Shown: positions 46,927-55,353 of the stretch, in pieces
How positions within the stretch are numbered: the first letter of the stretch is position 1
Layout of the letters: every line of letters starts with the position of its first letter
DNA from: Myxococcales bacterium
GTDB taxonomy: Bacteria; Myxococcota_A; Polyangia; Haliangiales; Haliangiaceae
Reading direction: 5' to 3'
Length of the DNA stretch: 64,000 nt
Assembly (NCBI GenBank): GCA_016794525.1
Contig: JAEUJY010000005.1
Location: 1-64,000, forward strand
Program-made: the position numbers and the translations under genes
Notes under the pieces: generated by a model
What the model saw: only the letters and a program-made list of their open reading frames with translations
Databases searched by the model: none
What the model was told of the DNA's origin: nothing

Positions 46927-48078
46927 ATGCGCCCGATGCCCGAGCTGCCGCGCTGGACCTTCCCCGGCTGGCCCAGCGCCGCCGCCGGTGAGCGCGCGGC
47001 GGCGGTCGAGGCCTTCGCCGCGCGGGACGGCGCGCTGACCAAGCCGGCCGGCAGCCTCGGCGTGCTCGAGGCGCTGGGGCGTCGCCTGGCCCACGTGCAG
47101 CGCGATCCGCGGCCGCAGGTGCGGCCGGCGGCGTGCCTGGTGTTCGCCAGCGACCACCCGGTGGCGGCGCTGGGCGTCAGCGCGTACCCGGTCGGCGTCA
47201 CCCGCGCGATGGTCGCCAACTTCGTGCGCGGCGGCGCGGCGGCCAGCGTGCTGTGCAAGCGCGCCGGCCTGCCGCTGCACGTGATCGACGTCGGCGTCGC
47301 CGGGCCGCCGGTGTTCGCCGACGATCGCGGCGGGCGCTACACCCGCGCCGGCGTCGCCGACGCCGCGGTCGGCGACCTGGTCACCTCCGACGCGATGCCG
47401 CCCAGCACCTACCGCGCGGCGCTGAGCGCCGGCGCCGCCGCGGTCGCCGCGCGCCTCGCCGCCGGGCCGCTGCGCGCGCTGGTGATCGGCGAGATGGGCA
47501 TCGGCAACACCACCTGCGCGGCGGCGGTGACCGCGGCGCTGACCGGCGCGGCCGGCGCGGACCTCGACGCCGTCGTCGGCCGCGGCACCGGCATCGACGA
47601 CGCGACCTGGGCGCGCAAGCGCGACGTCGTCGCGACCGCGGTGGGGCGGGTGCGCACGATCCTATCCGCCGATCCCGACGCCGCCGGGCACCGCGCGCTG
47701 GCCGCGCTCGGCGGTCGCGAGCTCGCGGCGATGGTCGGCGCGATGGCCCACGCGATCGAGCGCGACGTGATCGTGCTGGTCGACGGCTACATCGCCAGCG
47801 CCGCGGCGCTCGCGCTGTGCACGATCGCGCCGGCCGCCGCCGCCGGGCTGGTGTTCGGCCACCAGTCGCGCGAGCCCGGCCACCAGCGCCTGCTCGCCGC
47901 GCTGCGCGCGCAGCCGGGCGACGCGGTCCACGCCCGGCCGCTGCTCGACCTCGACCTGGCGCTGGGCGAGGCCTCGGGCGCGCTGCTGGCGTTCGATCTC
48001 CTCGACGCGGCGTGCTGCCTGCACGATCAGATGGCGACCTTCGCCGAGGCGGCGGTGCCCGACCGCGAGGGCCGATGA
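46927..48078 (+). CDS. cobT: Nicotinate-nucleotide--dimethylbenzimidazole phosphoribosyltransferase, 383 aa
   Basis: CobT makes alpha-ribazole phosphate, the lower ligand of B12, from nicotinate mononucleotide and dimethylbenzimidazole. It shows LTKPAGSLGVLEALG near residue 37, FASDHPVAALGVSAYP near 72, IGEMGIGNTTCAAA near 187 and LDLALGEASGALLAFDLL near 347, where the Glu of L-G-E corresponds to the catalytic residue. The length is near the family norm. It overlaps cobS in ATGA and follows the TonB receptor, forming a corrinoid salvage operon. Confidence 0.9.
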   Translation: MRPMPELPRWTFPGWPSAAAGERAAAVEAFAARDGALTKPAGSLGVLEALGRRLAHVQRDPRPQVRPAACLVFASDHPVAALGVSAYPVGVTRAMVANFVRGGAAASVLCKRAGLPLHVIDVGVAGPPVFADDRGGRYTRAGVADAAVGDLVTSDAMPPSTYRAALSAGAAAVAARLAAGPLRALVIGEMGIGNTTCAAAVTAALTGAAGADLDAVVGRGTGIDDATWARKRDVVATAVGRVRTILSADPDAAGHRALAALGGRELAAMVGAMAHAIERDVIVLVDGYIASAAALALCTIAPAAAAGLVFGHQSREPGHQRLLAALRAQPGDAVHARPLLDLDLALGEASGALLAFDLLDAACCLHDQMATFAEAAVPDREGR

Positions 48079-48827
48079 CGCCGCCGTGGCTGCGCGGCGT
48101 GCGCGCCGCCGCCACGTTCCTGACCCGGGTGCCGGTGGGCGGCTTCCCCTACCGCGACGACGACTGGCGGTGGGCCAGCGCGCACTTCCCGCTGATCGGC
48201 GCCGCGGTCGGCGCGATCGGCGCGCTGGCGTGCTGGCTGGCGCTGCCGGTGTCGCCGATGGTCGCCGGCGCGCTGGCGGTCGCGGTCACGGTGCTGATCA
48301 CCGGCGGCTTCCACGAGGACGGCCTGGCCGACAGCGCCGACGCGCTGGGCGGCGCCTACGACCGCGTGCGCGTGCTGCAGATCCTCAAGGACAGCCGGAT
48401 CGGCGCCTTCGGCGGGCTGGCGATCACGCTGTCGATCCTGCTGCGGGTCGCGCTGATCGCGGCGCTGGCCGCGCGCGCGCCGGTGGTGCTGGTGGTCGCG
48501 CACGCGCTGTCGCGGGTGCCGCCGATCTGGCTGATGCTGCACCTGCCGTACGCCACCGACGACGCCGCCGCCAAGAGCCGGCTGATCACCCGGGCCGGCC
48601 CGGCGCAGGCGCTGGTCGCGACCGGCTGGGGGCTGGCGGCGGCGCTGGCCGCGGTCGGGCTCGGCGGCGTCGCGGCGGCCCCGATCGCGCTGGCGGTCGC
48701 CGCCTGCGTCGGCGTCACGCTGGTCGCCGGCTGGCGCTTCACCGCCCGGGTCGGGGGCGTGACCGGCGACTTCCTCGGCGCCACCCAGCAGCTGTGCGAG
48801 GTGGCGATCCTGTTCGCGCTGGCCTGA
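48075..48827 (+). CDS. cobS: Adenosylcobinamide-GDP ribazoletransferase CobS, 250 aa
   Basis: An inner-membrane enzyme that joins adenosylcobinamide-GDP and alpha-ribazole to complete cobalamin. The signature ITGGFHEDGLADSADALGG lies near residue 75 with KDSRIGAFG near 105, and about six hydrophobic segments follow. LTRVPVGGFPY at the N-terminus is also typical. The start overlaps the cobT stop. No cobU or other corrin genes are nearby, which suits salvage of imported corrinoids rather than complete synthesis at this locus. Confidence 0.9.
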   Translation: MTPPWLRGVRAAATFLTRVPVGGFPYRDDDWRWASAHFPLIGAAVGAIGALACWLALPVSPMVAGALAVAVTVLITGGFHEDGLADSADALGGAYDRVRVLQILKDSRIGAFGGLAITLSILLRVALIAALAARAPVVLVVAHALSRVPPIWLMLHLPYATDDAAAKSRLITRAGPAQALVATGWGLAAALAAVGLGGVAAAPIALAVAACVGVTLVAGWRFTARVGGVTGDFLGATQQLCEVAILFALA

Positions 48828-48895
48828 GCCGCCGAGCGCCCAGGAGTTCGGAGTAACATGCCGGCCCTCACGCTCTACCGATCGAGGGGAATCAC

Positions 48896-49762
48896 ATGGC
48901 GCGCAAGGTCCTGTCCGGCCTGATCCAGGCCAGCAATCCGATCAACGACGAGTCGCGGCCGGTCGCCGAGATCCAGGCGGCGATGCTCGAGAAGCACCTG
49001 CCGATGATCCACGACGCCGGCAAGCGCGGCGTCCAGATCCTGTGCCTGCAGGAGATCTTCAACGGGCCGTACTTCTGCCCCGGGCAGGACCGCCGCTGGT
49101 ACGACGCCGCCGAGCCGGTGCCGGGCCCGACCGTCGCGGCGCTGGCGCCGATCGCCGCCAAGTACCAGATGGCGATCGTCGTGCCGCTCTACGAGCGCGA
49201 GCAGGCCGGCGTCTACTACAACACCGCCGCGATCCTCGACGCCGACGGCAGCTACCTCGGCAAGTACCGCAAGACCCACATCCCCCAGACCTCGGGCTTC
49301 TGGGAGAAGTACTTCTTCCGGCCGGGCAACCTCGGCTACCCGGTGTTCAAGACCCGCTACGCGACGATCGGCGCGTACATCTGCTACGACCGCCACTTCC
49401 CCGAGGGCGCGCGCGCGCTGGGCCTGGCCGGCGCCGAGATCGTCTACAACCCGTCGGCGACGGTGGCCGGGCTGTCGCAGCACCTGTGGAAGATCGAGCA
49501 GCCGGCCCACGCGATCGCCAACGGCTACTACGTCGGCGCGATCAACCGGGTCGGCACCGAGGCGCCGTGGAACGTCGGCAAGTTCTACGGCAACTCGTAC
49601 TTCGTGAACCCGCGCGGCGAGATCATCGCCTGCGGCTCCGAGGATCAGGACGAGCTGGTGGTGGCCGAGCTCGACCTCGACCTGATCGAGGAGGTCCGCC
49701 GCACCTGGCAGTTCTTCCGCGATCGCCGCCCCGACGCCTACGGCCCCCTGGTGGAGGAGTAA
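48896..49762 (+). CDS. Beta-ureidopropionase (nitrilase-superfamily amidohydrolase), 288 aa
   Basis: Third step of reductive pyrimidine breakdown: hydrolysis of N-carbamoyl-beta-alanine or its methyl form to beta-amino acid, CO2 and ammonia. The nitrilase triad is visible as Glu in LQEIFNGPYFCPG near residue 52, Lys in KYRKTHIPQ near 125 and Cys in YICYDRHFPEG near 163. N-carbamoylputrescine amidase is the nearest alternative. The dihydropyrimidinase gene three bases downstream favours the pyrimidine role. ATG 48896 follows GAGGGGA. Confidence 0.85.
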   Translation: MARKVLSGLIQASNPINDESRPVAEIQAAMLEKHLPMIHDAGKRGVQILCLQEIFNGPYFCPGQDRRWYDAAEPVPGPTVAALAPIAAKYQMAIVVPLYEREQAGVYYNTAAILDADGSYLGKYRKTHIPQTSGFWEKYFFRPGNLGYPVFKTRYATIGAYICYDRHFPEGARALGLAGAEIVYNPSATVAGLSQHLWKIEQPAHAIANGYYVGAINRVGTEAPWNVGKFYGNSYFVNPRGEIIACGSEDQDELVVAELDLDLIEEVRRTWQFFRDRRPDAYGPLVEE

Positions 49763-49765
49763 GCC

Positions 49766-51178
49766 ATGTCCGCTCGCACGCTGATCGCCAACGGCACCGT
49801 CGTCACCGCCTCCGACACCTTCGCCGCCGACGTCTGGATCGAGGGCGAGCGCATCGTCGCGCTCACCGATCCGTCGCAGCGCGCGGCGCTGGGCCAGGCC
49901 GATCGCACGATCGACGCGACCGGCCAGTACGTGCTGCCCGGCGGCATCGACGCCCACACCCACATGGATCTGCCGTTCGGCGGCACCACCGCGTCGGACG
50001 ACTTCGCGACCGGCACGATCGCCGCGGCGCACGGCGGCACGACGACGATCATCGACTTCGCGATCCAGCAGAAGGGCGGCTCGCTGCGGGCCGGCCTCGA
50101 CGCGTGGCACGCCAAGGCCGAGGGCAAGGCCGCGGTCGACTACGGCTTCCACATGATCATGACCGAGGCCAACGCCGAGACCCTCGAGGGCATGGCGGCC
50201 CTGGTGCGCGACGACGGCGTGACCTCGTTCAAGATGTTCATGGCGTACCCGGGGGTGTTCCTGGTCGACGACCAGCAGATCTTCCGGGCGATGCTGCGGG
50301 CCGGCGAGCTGGGCGCGCTGATCACGATGCACGCCGAGATCGGCCTGCCGATCGACGTGCTGGTGCAGCGCGCCCTCGCCGAGGGCCACACCGCGCCGGT
50401 CTACCACGCGCTGACCCGCCCCGAGGTCGCCGAGGCCACCGGCACCGAGCGCGCGATCGCGCTGGCCGAGATGGCCAAGGTGCCGGTCTACATGGTGCAC
50501 CTGTCGGCGCAGCGCGCGCTCGAGCGGGTGATGGAGGCGCGCGACCGCGGCCTGCCGGCCTACGCCGAGACCTGCCCGCAGTACCTGTTCTGCTCCGAGG
50601 ACGATCTGCGCGGCAAGCCGGGCGACGAGTGGCAGGGCGCCGGCTACGTGTGCACGCCGCCGCTGCGGCCGGCGCACCACCACGAGCACCTGTGGCGCGG
50701 CCTGCGCAACTACGACCTGCAGACCGTGGCCACCGATCACTGCCCGTTCTGCATGAAGGATCAGAAGGAGCTGGGCCGCGGCAACTTCGCCAAGATCCCC
50801 AACGGCATGCCCGGCGTCGAGACCCGCCTGTACCTGCTGTGGGAGGGCGTCCGCGCCGGCAAGATCTCGATGAACCGCTTCGTCGAGATCACCGCCACCG
50901 CGCCGGCCAAGATCTTCGGCATGTACCCGCGCAAGGGGACGATCGCGGTCGGCTGCGACGCCGACGTCGTCGTCTGGGATCCCAACCGCGCGAAGACGCT
51001 GGGCGTCGACACGCTGCACATGCGGGTCGACTACTCGCCGTTCGAGGGCCGGCAGATCGTCGGTGCGCCGTCGCACGTGCTGTCGCGCGGCGACCTGGTC
51101 GTCCAGGACGACCGGTGGGTGGCCAAGGCCCGCGAGGGCCGCGGCCAGTTCTTCAAGCGCGGCACGTTCGGGCTGTAG
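49766..51178 (+). CDS. hydA: Dihydropyrimidinase (D-hydantoinase), 470 aa
   Basis: Opens the dihydrouracil or dihydrothymine ring, the second step of the pathway. Metal ligands are GIDAHTHMDLPFGG near residue 58, the carboxylated Lys in VTSFKMFMAYPG near 153, His in ITMHAEIGLP near 185, His in YMVHLSAQRA near 240 and Asp in VATDHCPFC near 318. The length is typical of the family. It is coupled to beta-ureidopropionase, with GGAGG before ATG 49766. Converges on the next gene. Confidence 0.9.
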   Translation: MSARTLIANGTVVTASDTFAADVWIEGERIVALTDPSQRAALGQADRTIDATGQYVLPGGIDAHTHMDLPFGGTTASDDFATGTIAAAHGGTTTIIDFAIQQKGGSLRAGLDAWHAKAEGKAAVDYGFHMIMTEANAETLEGMAALVRDDGVTSFKMFMAYPGVFLVDDQQIFRAMLRAGELGALITMHAEIGLPIDVLVQRALAEGHTAPVYHALTRPEVAEATGTERAIALAEMAKVPVYMVHLSAQRALERVMEARDRGLPAYAETCPQYLFCSEDDLRGKPGDEWQGAGYVCTPPLRPAHHHEHLWRGLRNYDLQTVATDHCPFCMKDQKELGRGNFAKIPNGMPGVETRLYLLWEGVRAGKISMNRFVEITATAPAKIFGMYPRKGTIAVGCDADVVVWDPNRAKTLGVDTLHMRVDYSPFEGRQIVGAPSHVLSRGDLVVQDDRWVAKAREGRGQFFKRGTFGL

Positions 51179-51187
51179 GCGGCGGGG

Positions 51188-52192
51188 CTACGGCGCGCGA
51201 CGGGGGGCGAGGTCGATCGCGCTGGCGGCGTTGGCCTCGGCGACGACCGGCGCCTCGGCGAGCAAGGTCAGCGTGCCGCTGGTGAGCTCGGCGGCGGTGC
51301 GGAAGCCCCAGACCTGCACGTAGGCGGGCGCCACCGGCACCACGTCGAGCACGGCGAACAGGCCGTCCTTGTTCATCGTCGCCGCCTGGGTGTGGCGGAC
51401 CGGGAGGCTGGTGCTGCCGGCGCTGAAGTAGAAGGTCTCGGCGCCGGCCGGCAGGGTCGCGGTGCCGGCGGTGGTGCTGATCGCCGCGACCGCGTTGGAC
51501 ACGGCGCGCCCCTGGCAGTCGACCATCCGCCCCACGGTCATCCCGCGCGTCGGGTCGCGGGTGACGCCGACGAACGCCGGGAGCGCGTTGGCCGTCGACT
51601 CGGACAGCGCGGCCAGCACGATCGACTGGGCGGCGCCGGGCGCCAGGTAGCGGCCCAGGTCGTAGCTGCGGAGGTAGCCGGTCGCGTCGATCCGGAAGCC
51701 GTAGCGGCGCACGCCCGCCGGCAGCGGCGCCGCGGTCATCGTGAAGTCGCCGCGGTTGGCCGCGAGGTTCGAGCTGGTCGCGGCGCCCAGGCTGGTGGCC
51801 GGGGTGAGCATCGCGAACGCGGTGACTGGCGCGGCGCCGACGCCGGCGCCGGTCTGGAAGTCCGTGACCCGCCCGGTCAGCGCGATCGCGGTGGTCGCCG
51901 GCTGATCGGCGGTCGGCGTGCCGAGGCACGTCCAGTCGGCGTCGCCGAGCTCGGTCCACACCCCGCCTTGCTTGCTGTTGGCCTTGGTCACCGCCGTCGG
52001 CGTCACGAAGCCGGGGTTGACCAGCGGCGGGGCGTCGACGGCGGCGTCGATGGCGGTCGCCCCGTCGGACGCCGCGTCGACCAGGACGAGCGGCGTGTCG
52101 ATGGCGGCCGCGTCGATCTGGCCGCCGTCGTCGCCACCGCACGCCGCCGCGGTCAGGGTTGTCATTGCCATCGCCATCCACGCTGCGCGCAT
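51188..52192 (-). CDS. Asp-rich lipoprotein, 334 aa
   Basis: MRAAWMAMAMTTLTAAAC is a lipoprotein signal. An Asp/Ala-rich spacer (residues 20-60) precedes a beta-rich body. VTAFAMLTPATSLGA and GRMVDCQGRAVSNAVAAIS resemble carboxypeptidase-regulatory-like strands (CNA-B/DUF-type), and two such domains are likely. No catalytic residues are evident. Probably a surface protein. It lies between the pyrimidine operon and a Uma2 gene on the opposite strand. Confidence 0.55.
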   Translation of the reverse strand: MRAAWMAMAMTTLTAAACGGDDGGQIDAAAIDTPLVLVDAASDGATAIDAAVDAPPLVNPGFVTPTAVTKANSKQGGVWTELGDADWTCLGTPTADQPATTAIALTGRVTDFQTGAGVGAAPVTAFAMLTPATSLGAATSSNLAANRGDFTMTAAPLPAGVRRYGFRIDATGYLRSYDLGRYLAPGAAQSIVLAALSESTANALPAFVGVTRDPTRGMTVGRMVDCQGRAVSNAVAAISTTAGTATLPAGAETFYFSAGSTSLPVRHTQAATMNKDGLFAVLDVVPVAPAYVQVWGFRTAAELTSGTLTLLAEAPVVAEANAASAIDLAPRRAP

Positions 52193-52276
52193 GGGCCGAT
52201 GGTACCCCGCGCGACGACCCGCGCGGCGCTGGCGGCGGCGCGCCGGTGATCGGCGCCACGTACCGCGCAGCGTCGG

Positions 52277-52837
52277 TCAGCGCCGCGGCGCGACGATCGC
52301 GGCCAGCGTCACGGTCAGGTCGGGCAGCGCGGCCGGCACGAGCGGCGCGTCGGCGTCGTGGACCGTGATCGCGGCCCAGCGGCCGGCGGCGCGACCGCGG
52401 TGGACGTGGACGCAGCCGGCGTCGAGGTCGACCACCCAGTACTCGTCGACGTCGCTCTCGGCGTACAGCGCGGCCTTGTCGTGCAGGTCGACGCCGCGCG
52501 AGCTGTCGGCCACCTCGATCACCAGCAGCGCCCGGGTCGGGTGCATGGTCGGCGCCGGATCGAACGGCACCACCGCCAGGTCGGGCTCGGGCTCGGACTC
52601 GTCGGCGCAGATCAGCGGCTGCTGGCACCGCACCACCAGCCCGTCGGGGCAGGCCCGATGCAGCCACCGAGCGAGCTCGGTCACCGCCGTCGCGTGCGGA
52701 ACGCCGATCGGACTCATCGCCACCAGCTCCCCCCGGATCAGCTCCAGCCGCTCGTGCTGGAACAACCCCACCTCGACCATCCGGTCGTACTCCGCGCGGC
52801 GGATCTTCCGCCGCACCCGTTCGGTCACCGCGACCAT
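52277..52837 (-). CDS. Uma2-family (DUF820) putative endonuclease, 186 aa
   Basis: The PD-(D/E)XK-like Uma2 fold is shown by ERLELIRGELVAMSPIGVPH near residue 29, the Asp of SEPEPDLAVVPFD near 83, LLVIEVADSSRGVDLHDKA near 102 with the catalytic Glu and later Lys, and VDEYWVVDLDAG near 128. These proteins are abundant in cyanobacteria and some myxobacteria; most are uncharacterised. The length is usual. ATG 52837 is preceded by no strong ribosome site. Confidence 0.8.
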   Translation of the reverse strand: MVAVTERVRRKIRRAEYDRMVEVGLFQHERLELIRGELVAMSPIGVPHATAVTELARWLHRACPDGLVVRCQQPLICADESEPEPDLAVVPFDPAPTMHPTRALLVIEVADSSRGVDLHDKAALYAESDVDEYWVVDLDAGCVHVHRGRAAGRWAAITVHDADAPLVPAALPDLTVTLAAIVAPRR

Positions 52838-52879
52838 GCCCCGATCGTAGCACCGCCGCCGCGGCCGGCGAAGCGCGCG

Positions 52880-54205
52880 CTACGCGACCGCGTGCAGGGC
52901 CTCGCCCAGCACGTGGATCAGCGTGTCGATCTCGGACTTCTCGACGATGAACGGCGGCGCCAGCTGGATCGTGTCGCCGCCGTAGCGGACGTAGACGCCG
53001 GCGTCCCAGCACTTCATCGCGATCTCGTAGGGGCGCTTGGCCGGCTCGCCGGGCACCGGCGCGATCGTGAAGCCGGCAGCGAGGCCGTAGTTGCGGATGT
53101 CGGCGACGTGGGGCGCGCCCTTGAGGCTGTGCACCGCCTGCTCCCAGTACGGCGCCAGCTCGCGCACGCGCTCGATGGCCTTGCTCGACACCAGCAGGTC
53201 GAGCGCGGCGACGCCGGCGGCGCAGGCGATCGGGTGCGCCGAGTAGGTGTAGCCGTGCGCGAACTCGAGCATGTACGCCGGGCCGCCGGCGGCCATGAAC
53301 GTGTCGTAGATGCCTTCGCTGGCGATCACCGCGCCCAGCGGCTGGGTGCCGTTGGTGACCTGCTTGGCGACGTTCATCAGGTCGGGGGTGACGCCGAACG
53401 CCTCGGCGCCGGTCGGCGCGCCCATGCGGCCGAAGCCGGTGATGACCTCGTCGAAGATCAGCAGGATGTCGTGCTTGGTGCAGATGTCGCGCAGCCGCTG
53501 CAGGTAGCCGACCGGCGGCGGGATGACGCCGGCCGAGCCGGCCATCGGCTCGACGATCACCGCGGCGATGTTCGACGCGTCGTGCAGCGCGATCAGCTTG
53601 AGCAGGTCGTCGGCCAGCTCGGCGCCGGTGGCCGGCATGCCGCGCTGGAAGCCGCCGAGCTGGGTGTGCGGCAGGTGGTCGGCCTCGAGCGTCTGGCCGT
53701 AGGTCTTGCGGTTGCCGACGATGCCGCCGACCGAGATGCCGCCGAAGTTGACGCCGTGGTAGCCCTTCTCGCGGCCGATCAGGCGGGTCTTGGTGCCCTG
53801 GCCCTTGAGCCGCCAGTAGGCGCGCGCCATCTTGAGCGAGGTATCGGCGGCCTCGGAGCCCGAGCCACAGAAGAACACGTGATCGAGGCCGGCCGGCGTC
53901 AGCGCCTTCATCCGGTTGGCCAGCTCGAACGACGCCGGGTGGCCGAACTGGAACGCCGGCGCGTAGTCGAGCGTCGCCGCCTGGCGCTGGATCGCCTCGA
54001 CGATCTCGCGCCGGCCGTGGCCGAGCCCCGAGCACCACAGCCCGGACAGCCCGTCGAGGATCTTGCGGCCGCGATCGTCGGTGTAGTACGCGCCCTCGGC
54101 GGCGACGATCATGCGCGGGTGCTGCTTGAACTGGCGGTTGCCCGTGAAGGGCATCCAGTGGGCGTCGAGCCAGGCAGCGTCGGTCCAGGGGGCAGCGGCG
54201 GTCAT
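52880..54205 (-). CDS. Omega-amino acid--pyruvate aminotransferase, 441 aa
   Basis: A class III PLP aminotransferase. It shows FFCGSGSEAADTSLKMARA near residue 107, the PLP-ring Asp in LLIFDEVITGFGRMG near 248, and the Schiff-base Lys in NVAKQVTNGTQPLGA near 279. The N-terminus WMPFTGNRQFK is characteristic of beta-alanine:pyruvate transaminases. It would convert beta-alanine or beta-aminoisobutyrate into malonate or methylmalonate semialdehyde, the substrate of MmsA, completing the pyrimidine route. Other omega-amines are possible substrates. Confidence 0.85.
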   Translation of the reverse strand: MTAAAPWTDAAWLDAHWMPFTGNRQFKQHPRMIVAAEGAYYTDDRGRKILDGLSGLWCSGLGHGRREIVEAIQRQAATLDYAPAFQFGHPASFELANRMKALTPAGLDHVFFCGSGSEAADTSLKMARAYWRLKGQGTKTRLIGREKGYHGVNFGGISVGGIVGNRKTYGQTLEADHLPHTQLGGFQRGMPATGAELADDLLKLIALHDASNIAAVIVEPMAGSAGVIPPPVGYLQRLRDICTKHDILLIFDEVITGFGRMGAPTGAEAFGVTPDLMNVAKQVTNGTQPLGAVIASEGIYDTFMAAGGPAYMLEFAHGYTYSAHPIACAAGVAALDLLVSSKAIERVRELAPYWEQAVHSLKGAPHVADIRNYGLAAGFTIAPVPGEPAKRPYEIAMKCWDAGVYVRYGGDTIQLAPPFIVEKSEIDTLIHVLGEALHAVA

Positions 54206-54258
54206 GCTGGCCGCGACGGTAGCGGGCGGGTCCCGCCGCCGCAACCCCGGCGTGGGCG

Positions 54259-55287
54259 TCAGGTCCGGGTCAGGCGGTGCAGCTCGAGCGTGAAGGTGGC
54301 CGACCCCACCTCGCCGCACGAGCTGAGCGCGTAGGTGCCGGGCGCGACCTCGAGCCGGGCCGCGTCGTCGCCGAGCCGCTTCTTGCCGAGCACGTCGGCG
54401 GGGTCGGCGTCGCCGTCGACCAGGTACAGCGCGCGGCTCTTGCCGACGACGATCTGCTTGCGGGTCTTCTTCCACCGCGCCGCCGGCACCGCCAGCGCCG
54501 CCGCCACCGCCTGGGCCGGGTCGTCGGCGGCCAGCTGGCGGTAGACGATGACGTGGGGGCCGTCGACGATGAACCCCGACGGATCGGGCGAGCCGAAGAC
54601 CACGCCGCGCTTGCCCTTGGCGTAGTCGTCGCCGCTGACCAGCAGGATCTCGGCGCCCTCGCTCTCGGCGAGCTTGAGGCCCTTGGCGATCTTCTTGCTG
54701 GCCGCGGTGGCTGGGGTGTCGAGCCAGGCGTCGGGGTCGGCCTTGGCCTTGGCCGTGGCCTTGGCCGGCGCGGCGGCGATCTCGACGCCGTCCCGGCGCA
54801 GCCGGATGACCTGGAAGACACGGCGGCGGTCGGGCTTGACCTCGTCGGCGACGTCGACGAGGTAGTCGCCGGCCGGCAGGTCGATCGCGATCGCTGGCTC
54901 GCCGGGCGCGTCGTGCTTCATCGCGAAGTCGACGAAGTGGAGCCGACGCTTCACCGTCAACCGCAGCGCGGTCGGTGTCAGACCGCTGGTGGCGTCGGGC
55001 TTCCATTTCGCGCCGGCGTCCTGCGCGACCACGTTCTCGAGCTGGAGCATGCGGGTGAAGAACCCGCCCCACGGCCGCGGGTGCCACGCGGTCTCGCAGC
55101 CGCCGGGCAACACCAGCACCGGGCCGCCGACGTCGACCAGCTGCGGCGGCTCGCCGCCGGTGCCGCCGTGGTGGGCCGTCAACGCCTTGGCGGCGCGGGC
55201 GCGCAGCTTGGTCCAGGCCGCGACGTCGTGGGCCGACAGCACCAGCGGGCCGTGCGCGTGGTTCGAGTCACCGATCCAGGTGGGCAT
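54259..55287 (-). CDS. Uncharacterised protein, 342 aa
   Basis: A soluble protein without signal peptide. The N-terminal half has LVDVGGPVLVLPGGCETAWH near residue 50 and FFTRMLQLENVV near 77. The middle has a beta-rich segment (IAIDLPAGDYLVDVADEV) followed by a linker of Ala/Lys, and the end reads LEVAPGTYALSSCGEVGS. It resembles proteins that hold small beta-sandwiches, and an immunity-protein relation was considered and not supported. It diverges from the kinase-TPR gene with 66 bases between starts. Confidence 0.5.
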   Translation of the reverse strand: MPTWIGDSNHAHGPLVLSAHDVAAWTKLRARAAKALTAHHGGTGGEPPQLVDVGGPVLVLPGGCETAWHPRPWGGFFTRMLQLENVVAQDAGAKWKPDATSGLTPTALRLTVKRRLHFVDFAMKHDAPGEPAIAIDLPAGDYLVDVADEVKPDRRRVFQVIRLRRDGVEIAAAPAKATAKAKADPDAWLDTPATAASKKIAKGLKLAESEGAEILLVSGDDYAKGKRGVVFGSPDPSGFIVDGPHVIVYRQLAADDPAQAVAAALAVPAARWKKTRKQIVVGKSRALYLVDGDADPADVLGKKRLGDDAARLEVAPGTYALSSCGEVGSATFTLELHRLTRT

Positions 55288-55353
55288 CGGGCGATGGTAG
55301 CCCGACGCCTCCGCGGCGCGGTGGCGCGCCCGGGCGGATCGGCCACCCGCCCG

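Noticed and set aside
54259-55287. Immunity-protein (Imm21-like) assignment
   Set aside because: Only a short Gly-Gly-Pro hydrophobic segment resembles it; no toxin gene is adjacent.
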